Below, one piece after another: positions 53,084-61,603 of a stretch of DNA of 64,000 nt. Positions within the stretch are counted from its first letter, which is position 1. Every line of letters starts with the position of its first letter. The notes under the pieces are model-generated. The model saw only the letters and a list, made by a program, of their open reading frames with translations, did not search any database and was not told the DNA's origin. This DNA is from Anaerolineales bacterium (GTDB taxonomy: Bacteria > Chloroflexota > Anaerolineae > 4572-78 > J111), in contig JACKAT010000001.1 of NCBI GenBank assembly GCA_020634935.1, forward strand, positions 1-64,000, written 5' to 3'. Made by a program: the position numbers and the translations under genes.

Positions 53084-53416
53084 TAACAGACGATGATTGG
53101 TGACAAATCAAGACCTGTTACTAGTAACGGGCGTTCATTGGCGACAAATCAAGACCTGTTACTAGTAACAGACGATGATTGGCGGCAAATCAAGACCTGT
53201 TACTAGTAACGGGCGTTCATTGGCGGCAAATCAAGACCTGTTACTAGTAACGGGCGTTCATTGGCGGCAAATCAAGACCTGTTACTAGTAACGGGCGTTC
53301 ATTGGCGGCAAATCAAGACCTGTTACTAGTAACGGGCGTTCATTGGCGGCAAATCAAGACCTGTTACTAGTAACGGGCGTTCATTGGCGGTAAACCAACA
53401 CCCTCTACTAGTAGAG
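53076..53416. repeat. 41-bp tandem array with GTTACTAGTAAC palindromes
   Basis: Eight units start at 53076, 53117, 53158, 53199, 53240, 53281, 53322 and 53363. Each has GTTACTAGTAAC plus CRGRCGWTSATTGGYGRCAAATC-like spacer text. A ninth, diverged unit near 53403 keeps the dyad as CTCTACTAGTAGAG. Units are too alike, spacer included, to be CRISPR. Confidence 0.9.
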
Positions 53417-53513
53417 GTCGATGATGGGTACTCGATTAGATAGGAATGTGAGTGGAAGTCATCGCGTGGACTGATCCGGGCGAGGGTTGTACAAGCCGGT
53501 CAGTAACCACGGA

Positions 53514-53564
53514 CAAAAATACTACTTTTAGGGTAACGTAACTCACCGGCATCTGGCTTACACT
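53514..53564 (+). promoter_or_regulatory. Shared-box promoter P4 (CBS/dioxygenase cluster)
   Basis: CAAAAATACTACTTTTAGGG (from 53514) continues TAACG; 22 nt after GGGTAA stands TACACT (53559-53564). It lies about 100 bp downstream of the 41-bp array and drives the lipocalin/CBS gene and probably the genes beyond it. Confidence 0.7.
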
Positions 53565-53608
53565 GAAGGCATTAAGGATCTTAGAATGAAATCTACCGGA
53601 GTCGGACA

Positions 53609-53798
53609 GTCTCAATTGAGACGACAGCGAGAATGAAAATGTTAGTTGGATGGTTTGATAGTTGGACGATTTGATAGTTAGATGGTTTGATAGTTGGATA
53701 GCAACCAACCAACCAACAAACAAACCACCTAACTAACCAACTAACAAACAAACCACCTAACTAACCAACTAACCCACTATTTTCAAAGGAGAATCCCA
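53609..53798 (+). promoter_or_regulatory. Conserved leader element before the CBS gene
   Basis: GTCTCAATTGAGAC (53609-53622), 10 nt, ATGAAAATG (53633), then a degenerate inverted-repeat stretch of TTAGTTGGATGG and AACCAACCAACC words, then CTATTTTCAAAGGAGA before the start codon. The same layout occurs at 38153, 49368 and 61475. Confidence 0.65.
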
Positions 53799-54782
53799 AT
53801 GAAACAACTCAAATATAGCTTAACCCTGGAAGGCCATTCCAATCTACTCGATCCGGCGGGTCAAGCCAATCGGATGGGTGAAAGCGAGGATACCCCCTTT
53901 ACGGCCGATGTTTCCGGTAAAGCCGCCTACGACAAGATCACCATCCTGGAAGGAGCCGATCATATCGCCTATATTCTACAGTCAAGTCTCAACAATGCGG
54001 TAACGTTCGAAGGGCAAATTACCCGAACGGATGACGCTACATTCCAAGAAACCGGCCGGATTCGATTTGGCGATGGCCAACACGTCCTCCATTTTTCCAC
54101 TGTGGGGCATGGCTACTTATTGACCAGCCCGGTGGCGGATTGGCGGCAGGGGGCAGTGACGCTGCAAGTTGAGGGCGGCACAGGACTTTTCGAGGAAGCG
54201 ACCGGCGTCATTACCGCCAACTTCCTGGTCAGCGAAACGGGCGACTATCGCGATGTTCACACGGCCACGCTTTTCTTGCACGGCGACGAACGCGCTGATC
54301 AAAGCGAGCAGCAGTCGCGGATGCGTATCCGCGATGTCATCGACGAAAAGGCGTTTCCGATCACCGCCGACGCCACCATGGAATACGTGGCCGATTTGCT
54401 GGCCTTGACCGAAGACAGCGAGCTGATGGTCATCGATGCCGACGGTTGTTTTGCCGGGGTGGTGTCAGAAACTGATTTGCTCCGGGCCGTCATCCCCGAC
54501 GTCGATGAAATCGTCAAAGGCGGCGGGTCGCTCAACGATGCCTGTCATATTTTTATTCAAAGCGGCCAGGATTTAGCCGGACAGCCCGTTCGACGGCTGG
54601 TCAAAAACAATCCCCGCACCGTTGCCCCTGACGATGAATTATTAGCCGTGGCCACCGTTATGCTACAGAGCGATAAACGCCGGGTGCCGGTGGTCGAAGA
54701 TGGTTTGTTCATCGGCAGCGTATCGTTGGCCGATATTTGCTGGGCGGTTCTGTCTAAGTGGAACGGCATTCGGCAGCAGTAG
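53799..54782 (+). CDS. Lipocalin-like/CBS-pair protein
   Basis: 327 residues. About 1-165 is beta-rich and resembles an allene-oxide-cyclase/lipocalin-like barrel (HSNLLDP, FEGQITRTDDATFQETGRIRF, GGTGLFEEATGVITANF). About 172-325 holds two CBS motifs (AFPITADATMEYVADLL...LMVIDADGCFAGVVSETDLLRAVI and PRTVAPDDELLAVATVML...RVPVVEDGLFIGSVSLADI). CBS pairs sense adenosyl nucleotides. First gene behind promoter P4; perhaps a regulatory or small-molecule-binding subunit for the downstream dioxygenase. That link is inference. Confidence 0.75.
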   Translation: MKQLKYSLTLEGHSNLLDPAGQANRMGESEDTPFTADVSGKAAYDKITILEGADHIAYILQSSLNNAVTFEGQITRTDDATFQETGRIRFGDGQHVLHFSTVGHGYLLTSPVADWRQGAVTLQVEGGTGLFEEATGVITANFLVSETGDYRDVHTATLFLHGDERADQSEQQSRMRIRDVIDEKAFPITADATMEYVADLLALTEDSELMVIDADGCFAGVVSETDLLRAVIPDVDEIVKGGGSLNDACHIFIQSGQDLAGQPVRRLVKNNPRTVAPDDELLAVATVMLQSDKRRVPVVEDGLFIGSVSLADICWAVLSKWNGIRQQ

Positions 54783-54841
54783 AGTTTGTAGAGTTTGTAG
54801 AGTTCATAGAGTTTGTGGAGTTTTTAGAGTTTGTAGAGTAC
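54781..54841. repeat. 9-bp tandem repeats (AGAGTTTGT)
   Basis: About seven copies of AGAGTTTGT or close variants follow directly after the CBS gene stop. Likely slippage-prone microsatellite. Confidence 0.7.
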
Positions 54842-54857
54842 CTAATGGCTGCAAGTT

Positions 54858-54931
54858 ATCACCCTCACCCCGTCGCTAGCGCGACTCCCCTCTCCCTCAG
54901 GGAGAGGGGTTGGGGGTGAGGGCTGTTTCAA
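54858..54931. repeat. Strong hairpin of the CCCTCTCCCTCAGGGAGAGGG type
   Basis: CCCCTCTCCCT pairs with AGGGAGAGGGG, enclosed by an outer ACCCTCACCCC/GGGGGTGAGGG stem. It is a common interspersed palindrome. It could attenuate transcription between the CBS and dioxygenase genes. Confidence 0.7.
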
Positions 54932-54943
54932 GGAGGGAATCGC

Positions 54944-57900
54944 ATGAACCACTTTAATGCAACAGATAAAAACCAAGAATTTATCCCGGCCGCCGACATA
55001 ATAGCCGAGGCCGAGGCCAACCGGCCCAACTTTGGCCACTCCCCTTTGGGGTTCTTGTCACGGTCGTGGGGCTTCTTACCCATCAATCTTCCGGTGGAAG
55101 CATTACCGGCCAGCCACCGGACCTGGGATGAAGCGGCCGCTCAGCTACCGGCCTTGATGGCCGGGCGGCGCGTGCGTGCGGTCATTGATGATCTACCGCT
55201 CTTGTCCGGCGGGGAAGATGATTTGGACGACGTCTATTTGTGGCGGGCCACTCTGGTGCTCGGTTACATTGCCCATGCCTACGGCCACAGCGCCGTCGAA
55301 CCGGCCGCTTTGCCGCATAGTCTGGTGAAACCCTGGGGCGAGGTCAATCGGCGGCTGGGCCGGCCTCATCCCGGTATCACGCTGCCCGACTACTGTTACA
55401 ACTGGAGCCTGCGCGATGCCCAGGGGCCTCGTTCGGTTGAAAATATGGATCTTATGGTGGCCTGGTGCGGCAACGAAGAGGAGCGGATCTTTCTCCTCAG
55501 CACCACCGAAATGCACAGTCGATCCGGCCCGTTAGTCGATGCCAGCGCCAATCTGCAAACGGCCATCCGGCAGCAGGATATCGACCAGGCCAAAACCGAA
55601 CTGCTGCGTCTTCAGGACTATTTGCGAGCCATCACCTTTACGTCGCTGCTAAAAATCGACCCCAACCCTTACAGCGAGACCGCGGTTGACCCCCTGATCT
55701 GGTCGAAAGCGTTTGCCAATTTCACCGCTCCTGTGATTGAGCATGAACGAGGGCTGGTCAGCTCCGGCACGTCGGTGATCCAGTTGTTGGACGCGCTCTT
55801 TGAGCGCCACGTCTATAAGACGGAAATCGCGCACGAAACGCTGCTGCAGGCCAAGTGGTTGCCTACCTATACCAAGCGCTTTCTGGCCTCAATCCGACAG
55901 GTATCGCTCTTGGATTTTGTCAACAGCGCCGGCGATCAAGAGCTGGCCGGTATCTACAACACCGCGCTGGATGCCTATGTCGGTAAACGGGGTTTTTTGG
56001 GCGCCCACCGTTTGAAAGTCTACGGCTTTATGGAACTGGGCTTTAAGGTGGGCCGTACCCAGACCAATTCCGGCTTTACCGGCCCCACCGAAGCGCGAGC
56101 CTGGGAGCAGCTCGATGATGCTCTGGAGGAGACGCGCCGCGAACGGTTAGCCAACAAGACGCCGGGCAGCCTGTCGGTCAAGCGCGAAATGGTTGTACCG
56201 GCCACCGCCGACCCGAATTCGCCGATCCATCAGGTCGTTCTAAATACCGCTGGGCAAGGCTTACAGTACATTGCCGGCGATAGGCTGGGGATTTTCCCCC
56301 AAAACAGTCCCGAATTGATCCAAAAAACGCTGCAAACCTTGCAAGCGCAGGGCGACGAACCGATTCGTCTGACGAGCGTTTGGCGGGAAGCCTTACAGGT
56401 CATCATTCACGACGCCCCGAAGACCGTGCCGCTGAAAACCTTTTTGGCCTATGCCAAAATTCGGCCCCTCATCAGGCCGGTCGGCAAAGCCTTGTTGAGT
56501 CTGTCCCGCTCTAAACGGCTGTACGCGCTGTTAGAGCAGCGGCAGGAAGATCAGGTCGAACTGTGGGATGCGTTTGAAATGTTGGCGGCGGAGAATTACG
56601 ACGTTAAACGCTTTTGGAAAGCCGCGCCCTGGGAAGCGGAGAGCATTGCTCGCCTCGTGCCCCCGGAGCATTTCCGGGTCTATTCCATCTCCTCGGCCCC
56701 CAAGGTGGCCACCGGCGATCACACCCCAAAAGAGTTACATTTAACGGTCGGACGGCTCACCTTTAAAAGCCAACCCACGGGTGAGCGTGAGGCGATGCCC
56801 CGCCAAGGAACTGCCTCCGGCTATTTGGTGCAAGGCGAAGACCCAGCGGCCCCGATTCCGGTGCGAAATTTCCGGCCGTCCCGTTTCAACCTCCCGGATG
56901 ATCCGGAGCGACCGATTGTGATGTTCGCCGGCGGTACCGGCATTTCCCCATTCCGGGGTTTCGTCCAGCAGCGCGCCGCCGAAGCCAACGCCGGCCCCAA
57001 TTGGCTCTTCCTGGGGGTTCGCACCCTGGCCGATGTCCCTTATCAGGCGGAACTCAAGGCGTGGGTGGGCCAGGGTGACCTGAAGCTGCGGGTAGCCTTT
57101 TCCCGTGAAGCGCAGCGGTTAACCTTCGACCGGGGTGACTTCGTGTTGGTCCCCGGCTCTAAAGGGTACGTCGATCATCTGCTCGATGATGAAGCCGATG
57201 CACCCACCTTGTGGCGCTATCTTCAAAGCCGGCAGGACGGCGGGCTGGGCGGCTATTTCTACATCTGCGGCCAGGCCAACTTTGCCCACACCGTGATCGA
57301 GGGCCTCAAACGGGTCATCGCCCGCTACCTCCCGGCATCGACTCCCAATAACACCGAAGCGGTTAATCACTTTTTCCGGCAGATGGTCGCTCAAGGCCGG
57401 TTGATGCTCGATGTCTTCACCACCTTTGCCCCTTCGGCGGCGGCCAGCGTTCACGGCTTCACCCGCTTTGATGCCTCGGAACTGATCAACCACAACAGTC
57501 ACCAGCAAGGTTATTGGACTGTCATTCAGGGCAATGTCTACGATATGACGGAATTTATGTATCTCCATCCGGGCGGCGAACGGCTCCTCATCGCTACCGC
57601 CGGGCTGGATTCGACCCGCAGCTACGAAAAGGCCGAACATCATCTCAACTCTGAGGTTCACGCTCTGCTCGACCTGTACAAAATAGGGGCTATCCGGCGC
57701 TTGGATTTTAAGGATCAGTGGGGTATTGCCGTCAAACCCAAGAGTCTCATCGGGACGACGGCCGCGCTGCAAAACGGCGACCGCGATGCCGGCGCGATTT
57801 TTTATCTGTCGCTGCACGACTTTTACCGCCATTGGATCCGCTTTGTTTATAAGGTGGTCGAAGTCGAGAACTCCTTAAACAACAATTACAGTATGCGCGA

Positions 57901-58435
57901 TCGATCGATTACCCGGCACGATGGCTTAGGCCGGCTGAGCAAGCTCAAAGCGCACTTACTGCTCGAGTCGCACGCCATTTTTTATAGCGGCAGTTGGGGC
58001 GATATCCTCGGCCCCACGTTAGAGATGCTGTGGAATATCACGCTGGGATTTTGCAGCCACGAGACGAGCATCGCCAAGCTGCCGCGAGACATCGCGACGA
58101 TTCGCGCCTCGAAACAGGCCAGGCAGGCGGAAGCGTTCGTGGCCGATACCGTCGACAGGTTACAGCGTTTGGCCCCAACCCCGGACGAAGACCCGTCCGG
58201 CTGGGCGGAATTTGATCGGGCGCTGCAAAAAATCGAGCAGTGTGATCGGGCCTTCATCGCCGCGCTCAAGGCGACCCTGCGCGAAGGGCTGCTGGCTTTT
58301 GAACAGTATGAAGATCAGGTCGTTGAACGCGGCGGCGAGCAATTGGTGCAAGCGTTGGCCCACATCCCGGCCGTCATCGAACGCTATTACGCCGGTATGG
58401 TTGAGCCGACCCCGCTCAAGGAGGTGGCGCTGTGA
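54944..58435 (+). CDS. Indoleamine-dioxygenase-like/FAD-NAD(P) reductase/cytochrome b5 fusion
   Basis: 1163 residues. About 35-400 follows the IDO heme-dioxygenase plan: GFLPINLPVEALP, WRATLVLGYIAHAYGHS, NWSLRD, VENMDLMVAW, SSGTSVIQLLDALF and RGFLGAHRLKVYGFM, where His355 aligns with the proximal heme histidine. About 405-835 is a diflavin-reductase-type FAD/NAD(P) module without a flavodoxin domain (RVYSISSAP near 578, FAGGTGISPFRGF near 663, YFYICGQANF). About 840-920 is cytochrome b5 (MYLHPGG, His near 875, then AEHH). About 955-1163 is an unknown helical domain. AAGGAGGG start. The stop overlaps the next gene (GTGA). Tryptophan-like substrate is family knowledge; the actual substrate is unknown. 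Confidence 0.8.
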   Translation: MNHFNATDKNQEFIPAADIIAEAEANRPNFGHSPLGFLSRSWGFLPINLPVEALPASHRTWDEAAAQLPALMAGRRVRAVIDDLPLLSGGEDDLDDVYLWRATLVLGYIAHAYGHSAVEPAALPHSLVKPWGEVNRRLGRPHPGITLPDYCYNWSLRDAQGPRSVENMDLMVAWCGNEEERIFLLSTTEMHSRSGPLVDASANLQTAIRQQDIDQAKTELLRLQDYLRAITFTSLLKIDPNPYSETAVDPLIWSKAFANFTAPVIEHERGLVSSGTSVIQLLDALFERHVYKTEIAHETLLQAKWLPTYTKRFLASIRQVSLLDFVNSAGDQELAGIYNTALDAYVGKRGFLGAHRLKVYGFMELGFKVGRTQTNSGFTGPTEARAWEQLDDALEETRRERLANKTPGSLSVKREMVVPATADPNSPIHQVVLNTAGQGLQYIAGDRLGIFPQNSPELIQKTLQTLQAQGDEPIRLTSVWREALQVIIHDAPKTVPLKTFLAYAKIRPLIRPVGKALLSLSRSKRLYALLEQRQEDQVELWDAFEMLAAENYDVKRFWKAAPWEAESIARLVPPEHFRVYSISSAPKVATGDHTPKELHLTVGRLTFKSQPTGEREAMPRQGTASGYLVQGEDPAAPIPVRNFRPSRFNLPDDPERPIVMFAGGTGISPFRGFVQQRAAEANAGPNWLFLGVRTLADVPYQAELKAWVGQGDLKLRVAFSREAQRLTFDRGDFVLVPGSKGYVDHLLDDEADAPTLWRYLQSRQDGGLGGYFYICGQANFAHTVIEGLKRVIARYLPASTPNNTEAVNHFFRQMVAQGRLMLDVFTTFAPSAAASVHGFTRFDASELINHNSHQQGYWTVIQGNVYDMTEFMYLHPGGERLLIATAGLDSTRSYEKAEHHLNSEVHALLDLYKIGAIRRLDFKDQWGIAVKPKSLIGTTAALQNGDRDAGAIFYLSLHDFYRHWIRFVYKVVEVENSLNNNYSMRDRSITRHDGLGRLSKLKAHLLLESHAIFYSGSWGDILGPTLEMLWNITLGFCSHETSIAKLPRDIATIRASKQARQAEAFVADTVDRLQRLAPTPDEDPSGWAEFDRALQKIEQCDRAFIAALKATLREGLLAFEQYEDQVVERGGEQLVQALAHIPAVIERYYAGMVEPTPLKEVAL

Positions 58436-61400
58436 GTATCTCCCTGCATCAACCCCATGCCAACCTAATTTATCAACTGCGCGGATTACCCATGGGCGGC
58501 GCGATTCTGCACCTGTGCTCCCATCCCGATGACGAAGACGTAGGCATGGTCGCCTACCTGGCCCGCAAGCTGGGCGTGCGCGTGGTCTGTTGGTCGGCCA
58601 CCCGAGGCGAGGGCGGGCAGACGCGGATCGGCCCCTATCAGGGTGAAGCCCTGGGCATCTACCGCACCTGGGAAAGCCAGGCCGCGCGGGAGATCGATGG
58701 CGGCGAAGCCCTGTTTGGGCCGTTTGTTGACTTTGGTTTTAGCAAGAATGGCGCTGAGGCGCTGGATAAATGGGGCCGGGAACGTCTTGTGCGCGAAATT
58801 GTCCGCGCCATCCGGTTTGTCCAGCCCCAGATTGTGATTGGCCGCTGGAGCGGGACTGAACACGACGGCCACGGCCATCATCAAGCCGTCGGCCTGGTAA
58901 CCCCCGAAGCCTTTGCGGCAGCGGGCGATCCCCATAAATATCCCGAACTGCGGGAGCATGGTCTGGCCGCGTGGCAGCCGCGCAAATTGTATCTGTCCAC
59001 GATGGGCGACTGGCAGCCCGGCGAAGATGTTGAATTCGGCAAAATTATCCCGGCGTTTGAGCGGGCGGGCGTGGTGCGCCTCAATACGGGCGAATTCGAT
59101 CCGATTGCCGGGCGAACCTATCAAGAACAAGCCTGGATCGCCTTTAATTCGCACCGCTCGCAAGCGATGGGCTTTTCGCCGGAGATGGGCGACTTCTACT
59201 ATTACTACACCCTGCACACCAGTCTGGTATCAACTTCGGAGCGGGAAACCGACCTGTACGACGGCCTGGATGCGACCTTAACCGGCTTAACCGAATATCC
59301 GGGCGACGGTTCCGACTTTCTAAACCATTATCTAGCGCAGATCAAAGCCAAGGCCGCCGCCGCTCTGGCTTCTTACCGGCCTGATGCCCCCACCGAGGCC
59401 GTGACCCCACTGCTGGAAGGCCTGACGTTACTCCGCGAATGTCAGGCGGCTCTGGCCGACCGGCCCGGAGATAACGAGGCACGGCAGGCCCTGCATCACT
59501 ATCTTAGTCGAAAAATTGTGGCGTTTGAGACAGCCGCGGCCCAATGTTTGGGACTGCGGCTGGAATGTCTAACCGACGACGCCCATATTACGCCGGGGCA
59601 GCCGTTTCATCTTTCATCCCGCTTGTGGAGTCAATACCAGGCGACTATCGACGCGGTCGATTTCTCGCCCAGTTTGCCGGAGGGCTGGCGGGTTCAAGAA
59701 ACATCGCCAAACGGAGCGGATCAGACCTCTTTTCAAGCCGAGTATCAGGTCACGGCAGCAGACACAGCCCAACTGGTCTGCCCTTATTGGCTGCGAGAAG
59801 AAACGGATCACTATCACTATCGTTGGCCGGTCGATCCGTTGGTCGGCCAACCTTTCGGCCCACCTTTGATTGAGATGGCTTGCCAGGTGACGCTGGGTCG
59901 ACATCGGCTGCACCTGCGGCAACCGGCCCTACTGCGCGAAGGGTTTGCCGGCGGCTTTCGCGAACTGCCCATGGCCGTTATCCCGCCTATATCGCTGCAC
60001 CCGGAAAGCCGGCGGCTGATGCTTCAGGCCACCGACGCCGTGCAGCGTTTCACCCTAAAGCTGGTGGTTCGCAGTAATACCGAAAACACGGGAGCAACCG
60101 GCGTCTTACGGGTCAATCATCCGGCGGGATGGCGGGTAGAACCGCAGCAGATCGATCTGTCAATGGGGCCGGTGGGCGATGCGCGTACCGCCCAATTTGA
60201 AGTCACGATTCCGCCCGGTGTGCGGCCCGGACAATATCCGCTACGCTATATCGTCAACAGCGGTGGCCGTGACTATGACGTTGTTCTGGAGCCGGTTCGG
60301 CTGGGAGCGCCGGGGCTGCCTTATTTACCGGACGGAGCCACTTGCATCAAAGAGGCCTTTATCACCAAACCGGCTGAAGTCACGATCCAAATTATCGACA
60401 TCAAATTTATGCCGGATCTGAAATACGCTTACATCGTAGGGGCCGGCAACAAGGTTATGCCCGCTCTAAGCCATTTTAATCTCAACTTTCATCCCATAAC
60501 GGATGAGGAGCTGGCCTTTATCGACTTGAGCCAATTTGATGCGGTGGTTGTTGGCCCCAATGCCTATCTTGTTCGCGATAACCTGCGCAAAAACGGGGCG
60601 CGGCTCCTCACCTATGTTGAACAAGGCGGGACCCTCATCGTGCAGTATCAGGCCTACGGCTATCAGGACGGCAACTTTGCACCCTATCCCTTCCACTACC
60701 ACCAGCCCCACGACCGGGTCACCTATGAAGATGCGCCGGTTTCACTGCTGGCTCCGCATCATGCTTTGGTTAATTTGCCCAACAAAATTACGGCAGACGA
60801 TTTTGACGATTGGGTGATCGAGCGCGGCCTCTACTTTTTTGGCGAATGGGACCAACGGTACGAACCCATTTTAGCCTGCCACGACCCTGGTGAAGAAGCC
60901 AAGCTGGGCGGGATGCTGGTGGCCAGCTACGGGCGCGGGACTTATGTTTACGCGGCTTACTCTTTCTTTCGGCAACTACCGGCCGGGGTGCCCGGTGCCT
61001 TCCGCTTATTCGCCAATCTGCTATCGTTGTCCGCCGCCCGAATCTTAAAACGGATAACCTTACTAAAAGATGTTTCCATCTTTGCCTTTATGGATGAGAC
61101 TCAGCTGCGGGCCGTGGCTCAGATTATGACCGAACGATGGTTAGAGCCTGGAACCTGGCTGGGGCACGAAGGAGCCGTTGAGGATGATATGTACATTATT
61201 ACCCAGGGCGAGGTTGAAATCATCCGCGAGTCGAATGCGAATCAGGTTGTGGTTGTGGCCCAGCCGGGCGAAATCATTGGCGAGATGGAAGTTCTGGGCC
61301 ATATCCCGCGAGCAGCCGCGATGCGGGCCAAAGGCCAGGTTCACCTGCTGGTCATCAGCGGCACCGACTTTCGGGCTTTACTGCACGCCTATCCCACCAT

Positions 61401-61485
61401 GTCGGAGCGCGTGATCCAGATGCTGGTCGATAAGATGGTTGTGACAGCGGGCGAAAACAGAGCGGTGTTCGACCGTCTCGATTGA
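58432..61485 (+). CDS. Large PIG-L/LmbE-type deacetylase with C-terminal cNMP-binding domain
   Basis: 1017 residues. The N-terminal PIG-L domain (about 18-260) has the zinc/acid motif CSHPDDEDVGMVAYLA near 24 and TEHDGHGHHQAVG near 142. The middle has NEW3-like beta modules (about 390-620) and a Rossmann/GATase-like segment (VVVGPNAYLVRDNL, TLIVQYQAYG). A cyclic-nucleotide-binding domain is at about 880-1005 (GTWLGHEGAVEDDMYIITQGEVEII, PGEIIGEMEVLGHIPRAAAMRA). PIG-L enzymes remove acetyl groups from GlcNAc conjugates, as in bacillithiol and mycothiol synthesis. GTG start overlaps the dioxygenase stop by 4 bp: translational coupling. Much larger than BshB. Confidence 0.85.
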   Translation: MSISLHQPHANLIYQLRGLPMGGAILHLCSHPDDEDVGMVAYLARKLGVRVVCWSATRGEGGQTRIGPYQGEALGIYRTWESQAAREIDGGEALFGPFVDFGFSKNGAEALDKWGRERLVREIVRAIRFVQPQIVIGRWSGTEHDGHGHHQAVGLVTPEAFAAAGDPHKYPELREHGLAAWQPRKLYLSTMGDWQPGEDVEFGKIIPAFERAGVVRLNTGEFDPIAGRTYQEQAWIAFNSHRSQAMGFSPEMGDFYYYYTLHTSLVSTSERETDLYDGLDATLTGLTEYPGDGSDFLNHYLAQIKAKAAAALASYRPDAPTEAVTPLLEGLTLLRECQAALADRPGDNEARQALHHYLSRKIVAFETAAAQCLGLRLECLTDDAHITPGQPFHLSSRLWSQYQATIDAVDFSPSLPEGWRVQETSPNGADQTSFQAEYQVTAADTAQLVCPYWLREETDHYHYRWPVDPLVGQPFGPPLIEMACQVTLGRHRLHLRQPALLREGFAGGFRELPMAVIPPISLHPESRRLMLQATDAVQRFTLKLVVRSNTENTGATGVLRVNHPAGWRVEPQQIDLSMGPVGDARTAQFEVTIPPGVRPGQYPLRYIVNSGGRDYDVVLEPVRLGAPGLPYLPDGATCIKEAFITKPAEVTIQIIDIKFMPDLKYAYIVGAGNKVMPALSHFNLNFHPITDEELAFIDLSQFDAVVVGPNAYLVRDNLRKNGARLLTYVEQGGTLIVQYQAYGYQDGNFAPYPFHYHQPHDRVTYEDAPVSLLAPHHALVNLPNKITADDFDDWVIERGLYFFGEWDQRYEPILACHDPGEEAKLGGMLVASYGRGTYVYAAYSFFRQLPAGVPGAFRLFANLLSLSAARILKRITLLKDVSIFAFMDETQLRAVAQIMTERWLEPGTWLGHEGAVEDDMYIITQGEVEIIRESNANQVVVVAQPGEIIGEMEVLGHIPRAAAMRAKGQVHLLVISGTDFRALLHAYPTMSERVIQMLVDKMVVTAGENRAVFDRLD

Positions 61486-61603
61486 GACGGTACTGGCAAT
61501 GAAACTGTTGGATGGTTTGATAGTTGGCTGGTTGGCTGGCTGATAACCAACCAGCCAACTAACCATCTACCTAACCCACTACTCTAAAGAGAGGTTATTT
61601 AGA
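61475..61603 (+). promoter_or_regulatory. Conserved leader element before the BshC-like gene
   Basis: GTCTCGATTGAGAC (61475-61488) overlaps the stop of the preceding gene. 10 nt later comes ATGAAACTG (61499), an inverted repeat of GTTGGCTGGTTGG and CCAACCAGCCAAC, then TCTAAAGAGAGG before the start codon. Confidence 0.65.

Noticed and set aside
53076..53416. Regularly spaced palindromic repeats that could suggest a CRISPR array
   Set aside because: The spacer parts are nearly identical between units and no cas genes are present, so this is a 41-bp tandem repeat.
57119..57832. Minus-strand ORF over the dioxygenase fusion
   Set aside because: Antisense shadow of the reductase and cytochrome b5 domains.
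58432..61485. Naming the PIG-L gene bshB
   Set aside because: It is over four times the size of BshB with extra domains; large PIG-L proteins exist outside thiol pathways, so only a PIG-L-type call is justified.
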